This document shows, piece by piece, positions 1 to 8,674 of a DNA stretch of 64,000 nt. This DNA comes from Candidatus Hinthialibacter antarcticus (GTDB lineage: Bacteria > Hinthialibacterota > Hinthialibacteria > Hinthialibacterales > Hinthialibacteraceae). Made by a program: the position numbers and the translations under genes. The notes beneath the pieces were generated by a model that was given only the letters and a program-made list of their open reading frames with translations, ran no database searches and had not been told where the DNA came from. The DNA is taken from contig JAVCCE010000059.1 of assembly GCA_030765645.1 (NCBI GenBank), positions 121,127 to 185,126 on the forward strand, in the 5' to 3' direction. Each line of letters opens with the position of its first letter. The first letter of the stretch is position 1.

Positions 1-2
1 GT

Positions 3-119
3 CCTATGGCGTCACAAGGGCCGGCTCCAAGACCGCCGCAGCGCTTCTTTAAGCCGATGCCGCACCGTATGATGATGGGGCTGACCGCAAGTAAGTGTCT
101 GGAATGTCACATGTTCTAA
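3..119 (+). CDS. C-terminal fragment of a possible c-type cytochrome (CxxCH)
   Basis: An open frame enters from the left edge and ends at TAA 117-119. Its last residues are SKCLECHMF, which contains one CxxCH heme-c attachment motif, preceded by a Pro/Arg/Met-rich stretch. Only 38 codons are visible, so family and function cannot be assigned. It could also be a chance short frame beginning at ATG 6. The 207 bases that follow up to the next gene show no clear gene or terminator. Confidence 0.25.
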   Translation, partial: PMASQGPAPRPPQRFFKPMPHRMMMGLTASKCLECHMF

Positions 120-326
120 TGGGATTTCCGCGAGAGGAAACGACAGCGTTTCTATATTTCTTATTGTAGAGTCTTATGCCAAAAAAAAGATGAGATTGGC
201 TGGACATAAGTTGACTTTTCTAGTACCCTTATACCAAGTTTCATAAGATTGTCGGTGAATTCCGCAATCGAAGACACAACATTTTTGTACGATATCACCA
301 ACGACATTTCATAACTTGATTCGCTT

Positions 327-1328
327 ATGATGCTACTACCCGCATCCTATAGGAACCGTATACTTGATCCGCAGCAGGGCGCCGATCAGCTGCAAGCAGG
401 TTATCGCCCTGCCGATCTGCATGTCCACTCATCATGTTCGTATGATGTGCTGCCGTTCCCTGACTTCCACCCGGAAGCCATTTATCAAGAGGCGTTTAAG
501 CAGGACTTTGCGTTTATCTCGATTACCGACCACGATACGATGGACGCATACGATATTATTGGTTGGGAGCGCGAACGTCTGGTTCCCGGCGTCGAGATCA
601 CATTGTGCGATCCGGTGCGAGTGGGGCATACCATCCATGTGAACGTCTACCAACTCAATAAGTCGCAATTCAAAACTCTGAGCGATATCGCACAAAAAGA
701 CCGCAACATTGAGACGTTTGTTGCATTCTTAAAAGACCAAAATCTTCCCTATACCTATAATCATCCCTTCTGGTTTGTCCCCAAAGAAAAACCCAACTAC
801 CGGGCGGTCGATGAAATTATCGAACTGTTTCCGGTGATTGAATACAACATGAAGCGCGTCCGTAAGAAAAACCTGATGGCGCTTTGGCTGGCGGGCAAAT
901 ATAACAAAGGCATCATCGCCTCGACGGATACCCATATCGGCAAAATTGGTCGCGCTTATACGTTGTCTCAGGGCGAAACCTTTGCGGAATATTTTGAAAA
1001 CATCGCCAACTGCAACGCATATATCGTCCCGCAAGATTTGAATATTAAGAACCTGAATTATGAGATCGCCACTTGGATCGAAGTCATGTTCAGCCTGGAT
1101 GACGTCGATTGGGAAAAATCGCGCATCACCGGGTTCAAAGCGGTCGATGAACTGATTAACTTTTTCGCGATGAATACCTCCGAAGACTACCCGCGCGTGT
1201 TTCCCTTGATGGAGTCTTTTTTCCGCAAGATCGCCAAAACCGGGTTCTTTTCGCTGTTATATCTAGGCTCACAAAACTACAAAGCCCGCAAGATCCGCAA
1301 ACTGTTAGAAATCCCCAACCTCGCGTAG
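327..1328 (+). CDS. PHP-domain metal-dependent phosphoesterase
   Basis: The 333-residue protein has the polymerase-and-histidinol-phosphatase (PHP) fold signature. There is an HVHSS motif near residue 32, TDHDT near 68, a GVEIT metal ligand segment near 87, a central HPF and STDTHIG near 198. These are the expected His/Asp/Glu metal ligands for a di- or trinuclear phosphoesterase. There is no polymerase or histidinol-phosphatase context, so the substrate is unknown. It lies 77 bp upstream of btaA on the same strand and may be co-transcribed with the lipid genes, possibly acting on a phosphorylated head group (inference). The ATG at 327 has no good Shine-Dalgarno, and no other in-frame ATG lies before the HVHSS motif. 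Confidence 0.8.
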   Translation: MMLLPASYRNRILDPQQGADQLQAGYRPADLHVHSSCSYDVLPFPDFHPEAIYQEAFKQDFAFISITDHDTMDAYDIIGWERERLVPGVEITLCDPVRVGHTIHVNVYQLNKSQFKTLSDIAQKDRNIETFVAFLKDQNLPYTYNHPFWFVPKEKPNYRAVDEIIELFPVIEYNMKRVRKKNLMALWLAGKYNKGIIASTDTHIGKIGRAYTLSQGETFAEYFENIANCNAYIVPQDLNIKNLNYEIATWIEVMFSLDDVDWEKSRITGFKAVDELINFFAMNTSEDYPRVFPLMESFFRKIAKTGFFSLLYLGSQNYKARKIRKLLEIPNLA

Positions 1329-1405
1329 CCATTCGGTTGTCAGGGTGAAGCGAATGGCGTACGATACCATTCCTCAAGCACAATTGCGCGGCAAAGGAAC
1401 GATCC

Positions 1406-2629
1406 ATGAGCGTCGATTCACCAACGCTGATAAAGAATGCTGTTGAACATCACTCGGCTGTTTCTAAAAAAGGGTTTTTAGAACGGCTTTTTTCATTCTG
1501 GTTTGACGGCTTTGTTTATAACCAGATTTGGGAAGACCCCCGCGTTGATATGGAAGCGCTACGGGTTGACGAAAACAGCCGCATCATGACCATCTCGTCA
1601 GGCGGATGCAATATTCTCAATTACCTGACCGCGAAGCCGGACGCGATCCATGCGGTTGACCTCAACCAATATCACATCCATTTTACCACGCTCAAATTTA
1701 CCGCGTTGCGCCATCTGCCCAATTACGACGCGTTTTTTGATTTTTATGGTCGCGCTGACAAACCATCGAACGTCGAAAATTACGAGCGATTTCTGCGAGA
1801 CCATCTCCCCAATGAAACGCGCGAGTATTGGGACGGTTCCGCCTTTGGCGTGAATGCGCGCATCGAATATTTTGAAAAGAACCTATATAACTATGGCGCG
1901 ATGGGCTTCTTCATTCGTTTCGTTCATAAACTGTGCGAATGGTTCGCCAAACATCCGCGCCTGATGTTAGAAGAGAACGATCCACAAAAACGCGAGGAAC
2001 TGTTCGAGCGTGTGTATGGGCCGTTCTTTGACACCTGGATCGTGAAGTGGTTAGGGCGGATGCCGTTTATGTTTTACAGTCTGGGCATCCCGCCGCAGCA
2101 ATTCGAGTTTATGAAAAAAGAATGCAACGGGCAGTTGAACGAACTCTGCCGCGAGCGCATCAAGCGCATGTGCTGCCAGTTTCCGATTGAAGAAAACTAC
2201 TTCGCCTGGCAGGCGTTCGACCGCAAGTATGACGTGGAGAACCGCGTTGCTCTGCCCGATTATCTCAAACAGGAAAACTACGAGACCGTCAAAGCGGGGC
2301 TGGACAACGTCACCCTGCAACTGGTCTCGACGACGAATTTTCTCAAAGCCCAACCTGACAACAGCCTCAACCGCTATATTCTTCTCGACTCAATGGACTG
2401 GATGGACGCCGACGATATGACCGAACTGTGGACGGAAATCGCGCGCACCGGCGAACCCGGCAGCCGCGTGATTTTTCGCACGGCGTCGTTCGAGTCGCCC
2501 ATCGAAACCGCCCTGCCTGATGAACTGCGCAAACGCTTCGTCTATGAAGAAGAAGCCTCGAAGGCGTGGTTTATGCAAGACCGCTCCGCGATTTACGGCG
2601 GTTTTCACGTCTATGAACTAACGGCGTAG
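1406..2629 (+). CDS. btaA: BtaA-like S-adenosylmethionine:diacylglycerol 3-amino-3-carboxypropyltransferase
   Basis: The 407-residue protein looks like the DUF3419/BtaA family, which transfers the 3-amino-3-carboxypropyl group of SAM to diacylglycerol, the first step of the betaine lipid DGTS. Typical features are the YNQIWEDP segment near residue 38, the SAM-binding SSGGCNILNYL near 64 and the AVDLN acidic loop near 83. The length is normal for the family. AAGGA precedes the ATG at a good distance. The adjacent methyltransferase gene, two bases downstream, matches the partner BtaB, so the pair can make DGTS at the inner membrane. Betaine lipids often replace phospholipids under phosphate limitation; no Pho box was recognised here. 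Confidence 0.85.
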   Translation: MSVDSPTLIKNAVEHHSAVSKKGFLERLFSFWFDGFVYNQIWEDPRVDMEALRVDENSRIMTISSGGCNILNYLTAKPDAIHAVDLNQYHIHFTTLKFTALRHLPNYDAFFDFYGRADKPSNVENYERFLRDHLPNETREYWDGSAFGVNARIEYFEKNLYNYGAMGFFIRFVHKLCEWFAKHPRLMLEENDPQKREELFERVYGPFFDTWIVKWLGRMPFMFYSLGIPPQQFEFMKKECNGQLNELCRERIKRMCCQFPIEENYFAWQAFDRKYDVENRVALPDYLKQENYETVKAGLDNVTLQLVSTTNFLKAQPDNSLNRYILLDSMDWMDADDMTELWTEIARTGEPGSRVIFRTASFESPIETALPDELRKRFVYEEEASKAWFMQDRSAIYGGFHVYELTA

Positions 2630-2631
2630 CC

Positions 2632-3288
2632 ATGACTGAGTCTGCCAACCATGCCGAATTGATGGACCAGGTGTATCGCTATCAGCGCTACATCTATAAC
2701 ATCACCCGCAAATTTTACCTGCTGGGCCGGGACTCGTTGATTGACGAGATGAATGTGAACCCCGGCGAGCGCGTACTTGAAATGGGCTGCGGCACCGCCC
2801 GCAATTTGATTGTATTCTCCAAGAAGAACCCCGAAGTCATTTGTTACGGTATCGACGCGTCGCAGGAGATGCTCGACACGGCGCAGAAAGACGTGAACCG
2901 CGCGGGGCTGACTGAGCGCATTGTCTTAAAACGGGCGCTGGCGGAGCAGGTTCGGTATGAAGAAATATTCAGTTTAGAACAGCCGTTCGACGCAGTGATT
3001 TTTTCATACTCGCTGTCGATGATCCCCACTTGGAAAGACGCGATCCAGACTGCGCTCGATAATCTCCGTCCGGGGGGCATGATCTATATTGTCGACTTTT
3101 GGGACCAAAGCGGTTGGCCGAAATGGTTTCAATTTATATTGCGGCAGTGGCTGGCGTTGTTTCATGTCCATCACGAGCCGGAACTGATTGATTTTCTCAA
3201 AACGTTTGAAAACAAAGGCGCGGGCAAGATCGAGATTGACTCTATCTTTCGCCGCTACGCCTTCAAAACCCGCCTGAAAAAAAAATAA
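2632..3288 (+). CDS. btaB: BtaB-like SAM-dependent N-methyltransferase for betaine lipid head group
   Basis: This 218-residue class I methyltransferase has the SAM motif VLEMGCGTARN near residue 49, a YGIDAS acidic loop near 77 and a post-I FSYSLSMIP segment near 121. BtaB enzymes trimethylate the amino group of diacylglycerylhomoserine to give DGTS. The start ATG follows the btaA stop by two bases, implying translational coupling. The C-terminus is a short Lys-rich run (KTRLKKK). A second, diverged copy of the DNA for its last 15 or so residues lies 1.2 kb downstream and reads on into a different tail. A 28-bp inverted repeat lies just after the stop. Confidence 0.82.
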   Translation: MTESANHAELMDQVYRYQRYIYNITRKFYLLGRDSLIDEMNVNPGERVLEMGCGTARNLIVFSKKNPEVICYGIDASQEMLDTAQKDVNRAGLTERIVLKRALAEQVRYEEIFSLEQPFDAVIFSYSLSMIPTWKDAIQTALDNLRPGGMIYIVDFWDQSGWPKWFQFILRQWLALFHVHHEPELIDFLKTFENKGAGKIEIDSIFRRYAFKTRLKKK

Positions 3289-3309
3289 CCCTCCTTTAGG
3301 CATCAAGCC

Positions 3310-3392
3310 GGGGAGGGCGAGGCTCCTGCCGAGCCGCATTAATGGAATACGCTATCGGTTTTACGCGGCTCACCAGGAGGTTCGCCCTCCCC
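3310..3392. repeat. 28-bp imperfect inverted repeat (hairpin or MITE-like) after btaB
   Basis: Arms 3310-3337 and 3365-3392 match at 24 of 28 positions as inverted repeats, starting with GGGGAGGGCGA and ending with GAGCCGC, around a 27-nt loop. There is no T-run after either arm, so a simple rho-independent terminator is not the best reading. It resembles dispersed palindromic elements and lies between two convergent genes. Confidence 0.75.
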
Positions 3393-3407
3393 ATAAAAGA
3401 TATGTTT

Positions 3408-4364
3408 TCACCTATTCATGCGCCTGACGATAGGCGATTCAGTGGCTGATGGTGTGAAGAAATCATCGCTGAATTCGACATCACCATTTTTTACGTCAAT
3501 TAAGGTAAACACCAATTCATCGCGAAAGCCGTCTTCAAAAAGTTTTTGACTGTGTACAACTTTTGGTACAAGCAATCCGCCGTGGTCTTCAAAGTCTTCG
3601 CAGACAAATTGGAGAATAACCTTGCCGTTTTGAATATGTTCGCATTTTGTCCAATAGTTGGGGTTTTCGTCGAGCAGGGTGAACTCAACATGTCGGTCTC
3701 TGCTCTGCAAGGTCGGGCTTTCAACAAATAATTTTTGGACGCCGTCTTTGTTGATTAGGCGTTTTTCGTAGTGGGCCGATGGGGCAAATACGGTTTCCAT
3801 GCCCGAGCCAAAGCGGGCGAAACAGCCAAAGTCAGTCCAGCGGCGGGTTAAAAAATCTCCCGTTCTGACTACGTTGTCATCAACAGTCGTCATCGTGCCA
3901 TTGAGGCCGTCGTACAGGTAAAAATGTTCTGTTCCATTGGGCTCATTGGGGCGATAGACATCTTGCCGAATTTTTGTCCCATCGGATGAGAAGACATATA
4001 TAGCGTCTACAGGTTGCTTTTTGATGGCCTCTTGTCGCTCCGCGATCATTTCTTCAAGGTCTTCATCTGTTACACAAGCCCAATTTTGCTCTTCTTCGGA
4101 AGATAAAGTTTTATTTTTTCTATCTTGTAAAAATTTTTGGTATTGCTGAATCTCATCCTTGTAGTCTTCAATGATTGAGTCGGGCATGTTGACGTCGTAG
4201 AATTCCAATACTTGGAAAGTGAGTTGTATATTCTGAACAGATTGGAATTCTTTTTGAACGGATTGAGATAATTCAAGAATGGAAGCGACTTCAGCTATTG
4301 CATTAGATTGAACAAAGAATAGCGCTAAAAAAGAAACTGAACTGAGAATCAATCTTTTATTCAT
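3408..4364 (-). CDS. Secreted protein of unknown function, possibly LolA-like
   Basis: The product has a clear Sec signal peptide (MNKRLILSSVSFLALFF, cleaved near SNAIA). It is followed by a predicted amphipathic region and then a beta-rich region that begins with YVFSSDGTKIRQDVY and YLYDGLNGT. That pattern resembles proteins annotated as outer-membrane lipoprotein-sorting (LolA-like) in related environmental bacteria, but no diagnostic motif is visible, so the assignment is weak. The start at ATG 4364 is set by the Shine-Dalgarno GGAGGGGAGA just upstream; a longer TTG start at 4382 would put that site inside the gene. A 13-base G tract lies 49-61 bases upstream of the start, in the promoter region. 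Confidence 0.6.
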   Translation of the reverse strand: MNKRLILSSVSFLALFFVQSNAIAEVASILELSQSVQKEFQSVQNIQLTFQVLEFYDVNMPDSIIEDYKDEIQQYQKFLQDRKNKTLSSEEEQNWACVTDEDLEEMIAERQEAIKKQPVDAIYVFSSDGTKIRQDVYRPNEPNGTEHFYLYDGLNGTMTTVDDNVVRTGDFLTRRWTDFGCFARFGSGMETVFAPSAHYEKRLINKDGVQKLFVESPTLQSRDRHVEFTLLDENPNYWTKCEHIQNGKVILQFVCEDFEDHGGLLVPKVVHSQKLFEDGFRDELVFTLIDVKNGDVEFSDDFFTPSATESPIVRRMNR

Positions 4365-4412
4365 CTTCTTTCTCCCCTCCAAATCTGTCGGTGACTAGAA
4401 TATATCTCTTAT

Positions 4413-4425
4413 GGGGGGGGGGGGG
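4413..4425. repeat. Homopolymer tract of 13 G
   Basis: Thirteen consecutive G on the plus strand (13 C on the minus strand) lie 49-61 bases upstream of the start of the minus-strand secreted-protein gene. Such tracts are prone to slipped-strand length change and can alter promoter spacing. They are also a common site of sequencing error. Confidence 0.85.
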
Positions 4426-4471
4426 TAAATATCTTTTTCTAAAATTTTTGCTATATAAGTATAGGTAACAT

Positions 4472-4560
4472 GAAATCGACCCGGTCTTCCGCCGCTACGC
4501 CTTCAAAACCCGCCTGCGCAAAGAGGGCGAGAAGCCCGCGCCGAAGCGAAGGAAATTGTA
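4472..4560 (+). pseudogene. Relic of a btaB 3' end
   Basis: Bases 4472-4516 repeat the btaB 3' region 3232-3276 with six differences; the last 27 bases (4490-4516) are identical to 3250-3276. In the btaB frame the relic encodes EIDPVFRRYAFKTRLRKEG followed by a Lys/Pro/Arg-rich tail that btaB itself lacks. There is no upstream methyltransferase sequence. It is either the displaced original btaB tail or the end of a lost paralogue. The frame continues to TAG 4616, overlapping the 3' end of the opposing gene. Confidence 0.6.
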
Positions 4561-4578
4561 CTCACCTTGCGAATTTTC

Positions 4579-7110
4579 TCACTCTCGAATCACGACGCGA
4601 AAGCCCAGCGCAACGTAGACATCGTCGGGTTGGAAGGTGCTGCGTACGGCGCTGCGGACGAATTGCGGGCCGTCTTGCCACGAGCCGCCGCGAATGATTT
4701 TTGAGCGGCCCCGCTCCGGCCCGGCGGGGTCGACTTGCGCCTCGCTGGAATAAAACGCAAACCAATCGTCGCACCATTCCCAGACGTTGCCGAGCATGTC
4801 ATAGACGCCAAAATCATTCGCCTCAAATGATCCCACCGGCGCGACGGCGGCGAAACCATCGTCACACGGGAACGTGCTGGAAAAAGCAGGGAAGAAAGTC
4901 GTGCTTTGAATGTCGGCGACATTGGCGCGGGAGCAGGTCTCGGTGTTCGTAAAATCATCGCCCCAGGGTCGGCGCGTCACCGTACCCGCGCGCGCTACAT
5001 ATTCCCACTCGGCTTCTGTCGGCAGCGAGAACGTATATTCGGTGTTGTCCGTCAGCCAGTCGCAAAACTCTTGCGCCCGCTCCCAAGTGACGTTCGCGGC
5101 GGGCATGTCGTCGGCGTTGAGGTCAAAATCGCCGCCTCCATTCACAACATGGTTCGATGCAAATTGCCTTATCTGCGCATTGGTGACTTCATATTTCCCA
5201 ATCCAAAAATCTTGGGTGATGGTGACGGTGTGCGCGGGCTTTTCGACTTCGCGCGCATGAGGGTCAACGTTGTCGGCGCCGCGAATGTAAGAGCCTTTGG
5301 GGATTTTCACCATCTCCATTTTGATCTCGTTGCCAAGGTTGACTTCAACCGTCTCGCCAGTTGGAACGCCGGACGCAGGAGTCGGCGTAGGCGTCACGAG
5401 CGGCCCGGCTTCGACCTGCATGTAATAAATATTATCGGCGCTGTCTGGGTCAAAGAAAAATGCGCCAAGGTCGGGCCCGCTTTTTCTCAGGTCGAGCCAC
5501 GCCAATGATTGCGTCCAACCGGGCGGGAACACATTGATTGGGCCTTCGCGAAGAATGCCCTCGCTGTCAAAGCCGAACAGCGATTGGGTGCTGCGGTCGA
5601 TTCCCCAGATGCGGTTATTCAACCATTCGATGTCAGCGAGCGCTCCCGCTTCAATGACCCGGTCGAGGCCAATGCCGTTTTCGTCGATGCGGTAGAGCCT
5701 TTGCCCAAACGAACTGTTGCCAAGAAAATAAAACACGCCGTTTTCATCGCCTGCGATGGCGCCTTCGACCCAATTCACTGGAACCGAAATGGGCGATTCA
5801 TGCAAGACGACGCCGTCTTTATCGAAGATCCAGGCGTGAATTGGCGCCCCCGCGCTGGTGGTCGGGTAGGCGACCAGGATGCGTTCGCCGCTCCATTCCG
5901 CATAGACCCAATCTAAATCGTTTGGGAATTCAGAGATCGCTTGAATGTTTGTTGTACCGAGAAAATCTCCAATGGCGCTTAAGCGGTGAACGCTGATCGT
6001 GTTCGGGAAGCGCAACACGGCCATCACCCAGCCTTGGTCGGAGCCTGCAAATGCCCATCGAAAGTCATTGGCGCCGAGGTGGTCAACGTCGACCGCACTG
6101 CCAACGGGATCCGAAAACGTGAATGGCTCAAAACGAAAGCGGCGCGTGAAGGCCGGGTCTTCAAAAAACATTCCGAATAACAGGCCGCCGTCCGCCAGCG
6201 ATACACCGGAATAATCTTCAGAATTGATCGGCAACTTGCGATGGAAGATTCGCCCAAAGCGATCAAACGAAATGAATAGCGGGTCGCCGAGGTTGTTGTA
6301 TCCAAAAGCGGAATATCCCAACTGGCTATCAGAGAGATAACCAATGCGTGGAATTATCACCGGTTCTAAAAATAATTCGAGTGCGCGGTGGACTTCCCAT
6401 AAGCGCACGGGTTCCGGCGTTGGGATGTTGGGATCGGGCGTGGGAGCAAGCGGCGTTGGCGTGGGGGTTGGCGTCGGTGTGGACGGAATAGTGATGGGAG
6501 TCGCCGTTGCGCTTCCGGCGGGTATGGTTGGCGTAGCGGTCGCGAGCGGATCTATTGTCGGCGTCAATGTTGGAGTCGGGCCGATCGGCGTCCCGGTTGG
6601 AAACAGCGTTGGCGTTGCGGAGGCGTCAACAATTGTCGGGGTTGCGGTTGGCGCTAGCGTTGCGGTTGGCGAGGCGCCAATCGGCGTATGGGATGCAACC
6701 GGCGTGGGCGTTTGGGCAACGGTCGCCGTTGGCGTTGCGTCTGGCGTCGAAGAGGGAGCAGGCGTTGATGTTTCGAAGGGCGTCGGCGTATCCGCTGGCG
6801 TTGGCGTATCAGAGGGAGTCGGGGTGTCGTCAGGCGGCGCGGTTGGTTCGCTGGTGGCTGCCGCCGTGTAATCATTCACGATAATAATCAGGTCGTTATA
6901 ATTCACGACGCCGTCGCCGTTGGTGTCGCCGTTTGTGAACGGCTCAACGGTTTGCTGCCAGTGTTGGCTCATCAATAAAAGCGAGAACAATACGTGGCTT
7001 GGGTCGCTGGTATCGGCGGCGCGCAATGGAGCGGTTGTCAAAACACAAATAACCGCAGCCAACAACACAGCCACCGCCCAACGGATATCCATTCGACGGA
7101 ACAGTGACAT
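4579..7110 (-). CDS. Secreted SUMF1/FGE-fold protein with dockerin-like segment and Thr/Pro linker
   Basis: The 843-residue protein starts with a signal peptide (cleavage near LRAAD). A single calcium-loop, dockerin-like segment follows, NGDTNGDGVVNYNDL near residue 60. Next come about 150 residues of Thr/Pro-rich linker, a beta-propeller-like middle region, and a C-terminal SUMF1 domain from about residue 600 (MVKIPKGSYIRGA, WIGKYEVTN, LPTEAEWEY, GNVWEWCDDW, ALGFR). True formylglycine-generating enzymes carry a catalytic Cys pair in the segment after GGS; here that segment is WQDGPQFVRSAVRS with no Cys, so oxidase activity is unlikely. A cell-surface or periplasmic binding role is more plausible. 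GAGGGA precedes the ATG. Confidence 0.8.
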   Translation of the reverse strand: MSLFRRMDIRWAVAVLLAAVICVLTTAPLRAADTSDPSHVLFSLLLMSQHWQQTVEPFTNGDTNGDGVVNYNDLIIIVNDYTAAATSEPTAPPDDTPTPSDTPTPADTPTPFETSTPAPSSTPDATPTATVAQTPTPVASHTPIGASPTATLAPTATPTIVDASATPTLFPTGTPIGPTPTLTPTIDPLATATPTIPAGSATATPITIPSTPTPTPTPTPLAPTPDPNIPTPEPVRLWEVHRALELFLEPVIIPRIGYLSDSQLGYSAFGYNNLGDPLFISFDRFGRIFHRKLPINSEDYSGVSLADGGLLFGMFFEDPAFTRRFRFEPFTFSDPVGSAVDVDHLGANDFRWAFAGSDQGWVMAVLRFPNTISVHRLSAIGDFLGTTNIQAISEFPNDLDWVYAEWSGERILVAYPTTSAGAPIHAWIFDKDGVVLHESPISVPVNWVEGAIAGDENGVFYFLGNSSFGQRLYRIDENGIGLDRVIEAGALADIEWLNNRIWGIDRSTQSLFGFDSEGILREGPINVFPPGWTQSLAWLDLRKSGPDLGAFFFDPDSADNIYYMQVEAGPLVTPTPTPASGVPTGETVEVNLGNEIKMEMVKIPKGSYIRGADNVDPHAREVEKPAHTVTITQDFWIGKYEVTNAQIRQFASNHVVNGGGDFDLNADDMPAANVTWERAQEFCDWLTDNTEYTFSLPTEAEWEYVARAGTVTRRPWGDDFTNTETCSRANVADIQSTTFFPAFSSTFPCDDGFAAVAPVGSFEANDFGVYDMLGNVWEWCDDWFAFYSSEAQVDPAGPERGRSKIIRGGSWQDGPQFVRSAVRSTFQPDDVYVALGFRVVIRE

Positions 7111-7188
7111 GGGTCCCTCAACCCGAATCAGGAATTATATTAGGTATAATATAGCGGTTGCGGGAACGATATGGAAGGAATTTTGGGG

Positions 7189-8664
7189 TTAGCCCTTTTC
7201 GGCGATGAGCGCACAGGCGCTGTCAATGATTTGGGTGATGCGATACCCGCGTGTTGACGTATTGCCAATCATCGAAAACGCATAGGTTGTTCCGTTGCGG
7301 CTGCTGATATAGCCCGATAGCCCGCGAACGCCGTTGAGCGTACCTGTCTTGGCTAAAACGCGACCATTGGCTGCGGTGTCTTTCATCCGGCTCTTGAGTG
7401 TACCGCTGCTTCCGCTTTCGGGAAGTAGGCTTTTGAACAACGCTGCGTGAGGCGAGCGTTCGACGGCGCGCAGCAAATCGACGAAGGCTTGCGCATTGGC
7501 GCGGTTTTCGCGCGATAAGCCTGACCCGTCCGCGAGATAGATCGAATCTAAATTGCATCCATGTTGAAACAAGACGCTTTTGACGGCCATCGCGCCGACG
7601 GTGTAACTGCCGATGCCGTACATTTCAGCGCCAAGCGTTTTTAAAAAATGTTCGGCATATAGGTTCTGGCTGTTTTTTAAACAGACGTTCAATAAGCGTT
7701 CGAGCGGTTCGGAGCGATGAACGAGAAGCAGGTTCCAGGAATTGCGGTCGGGCGTTTCTACTTCGTCTGCGTCTTTGGCGCCGCCGGTGATGGTGATGCC
7801 TTCGCGCTCTAAGGTTTCTTTCAGCACGGTCACGAAATAGAGCGTCGGATTTGGCGTGCTGGCAAAATGAGTGGATGTCCGTTTTGCGCGAACGGAACCG
7901 CTGACGCGCAATGTCTTGGCGTCGTCAATTCGCTCGATGCGAACGCCTTGCACATTTTTTGAACTGCTTGCAGTTGTCACTTTATTGTCAATTTTCAGGT
8001 AGGAGGTTGGCGGGTCGAGCGTGATACTGGCGCGTTGTCCCGCTTTGGCTTCACCGCGTATGATGAGGTCGATGCACGCGTCGTTGTATGAGAGTGCGCT
8101 GACTTCAGCGGAATACCATTCTTCCCGATAGCCGGGGTCCCAGTTTAGGCCGAGATTGACGTCATCAAAATAGTCGTCGACGCCAATAATATCGCCGTCG
8201 ATTGTTGTGATGCCGTCAAGTTTGAGTTTGGCGGCCCACTGGCGGAACGTTTCCGTCAAATCGCCTCCATTGAAGCGTCCGCCGATGCTGGGGTCGCCGC
8301 CGCCTTCGACAATCAGCGCGCCTTTCCAGACATTGCCCGTACGGGCGCCTGCAAGGTGCACTTTGGTTTCGTAGCGAAAGTCAGGCCCCAACTGTAACAA
8401 GGCGGCCGCGCCGGAAAATAACTTGATATTCGACGCAGGAATCAATTTACGCTCAGGCGCGAGCGAGTAGAGCGGTTTGCCGCCGTTTAATGGATAGACC
8501 AGGACGCTCCAGTTTTGGTTGGCGTTTTCTTGAAAGAGCGTGTTGAGATCATCCCGTAACGCTGCTTGGGCGGAGATCGAAAATGAAAGAGACAAAAAGA
8601 GAACGGCAGCCGCGAGGGCCGCCGTTTGGATTCGTTTCTGAAATAAGCGCATTGAGCACATCAT
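7189..8664 (-). CDS. dacB: D-alanyl-D-alanine carboxypeptidase/endopeptidase, PBP4 type (peptidase S13)
   Basis: All three active-site motifs of S13 penicillin-binding proteins are present. SxxK is SNIK in PASNIKLFSG, SxN is SREN in GSGLSREN, and KTG is in LAKTGTLNG. A signal peptide precedes the mature protein (cleavage near ISAQA). The length of about 490 residues fits the family, including the insertion domain between SxxK and SxN. The enzyme trims or cleaves peptidoglycan cross-links in the periplasm. ATG 8664 is preferred (GGATT upstream); a TTG at 8670 and an ATG at 8652 are alternatives. It lies 10 bases after the Gly/Met lipoprotein gene on the same strand, so the two are probably co-transcribed. 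Confidence 0.88.
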   Translation of the reverse strand: MMCSMRLFQKRIQTAALAAAVLFLSLSFSISAQAALRDDLNTLFQENANQNWSVLVYPLNGGKPLYSLAPERKLIPASNIKLFSGAAALLQLGPDFRYETKVHLAGARTGNVWKGALIVEGGGDPSIGGRFNGGDLTETFRQWAAKLKLDGITTIDGDIIGVDDYFDDVNLGLNWDPGYREEWYSAEVSALSYNDACIDLIIRGEAKAGQRASITLDPPTSYLKIDNKVTTASSSKNVQGVRIERIDDAKTLRVSGSVRAKRTSTHFASTPNPTLYFVTVLKETLEREGITITGGAKDADEVETPDRNSWNLLLVHRSEPLERLLNVCLKNSQNLYAEHFLKTLGAEMYGIGSYTVGAMAVKSVLFQHGCNLDSIYLADGSGLSRENRANAQAFVDLLRAVERSPHAALFKSLLPESGSSGTLKSRMKDTAANGRVLAKTGTLNGVRGLSGYISSRNGTTYAFSMIGNTSTRGYRITQIIDSACALIAEKG

Positions 8665-8674
8665 AAGCAATCCG

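Noticed and set aside
181..240. Promoter with TTGACT at 211-216 for the PHP gene
   Set aside because: No -10 box lies at a usable distance; TATACC is only 13 bases away.
1329..1357. Hairpin CCATTCG/CGAATGG after the PHP gene as a terminator
   Set aside because: The stem is short, the loop is long and there is no T-run; the btaA gene follows on the same strand.
6344..6871. Plus-strand Val/Gly-rich frame
   Set aside because: It mirrors the Thr/Pro linker of the minus-strand SUMF1 protein; codon pattern and composition show it is a shadow.
4579..7110. Formylglycine-generating enzyme for the sulfatase at 14655
   Set aside because: The active-site Cys pair is missing from the segment after GGS, and the protein is a secreted multidomain type.
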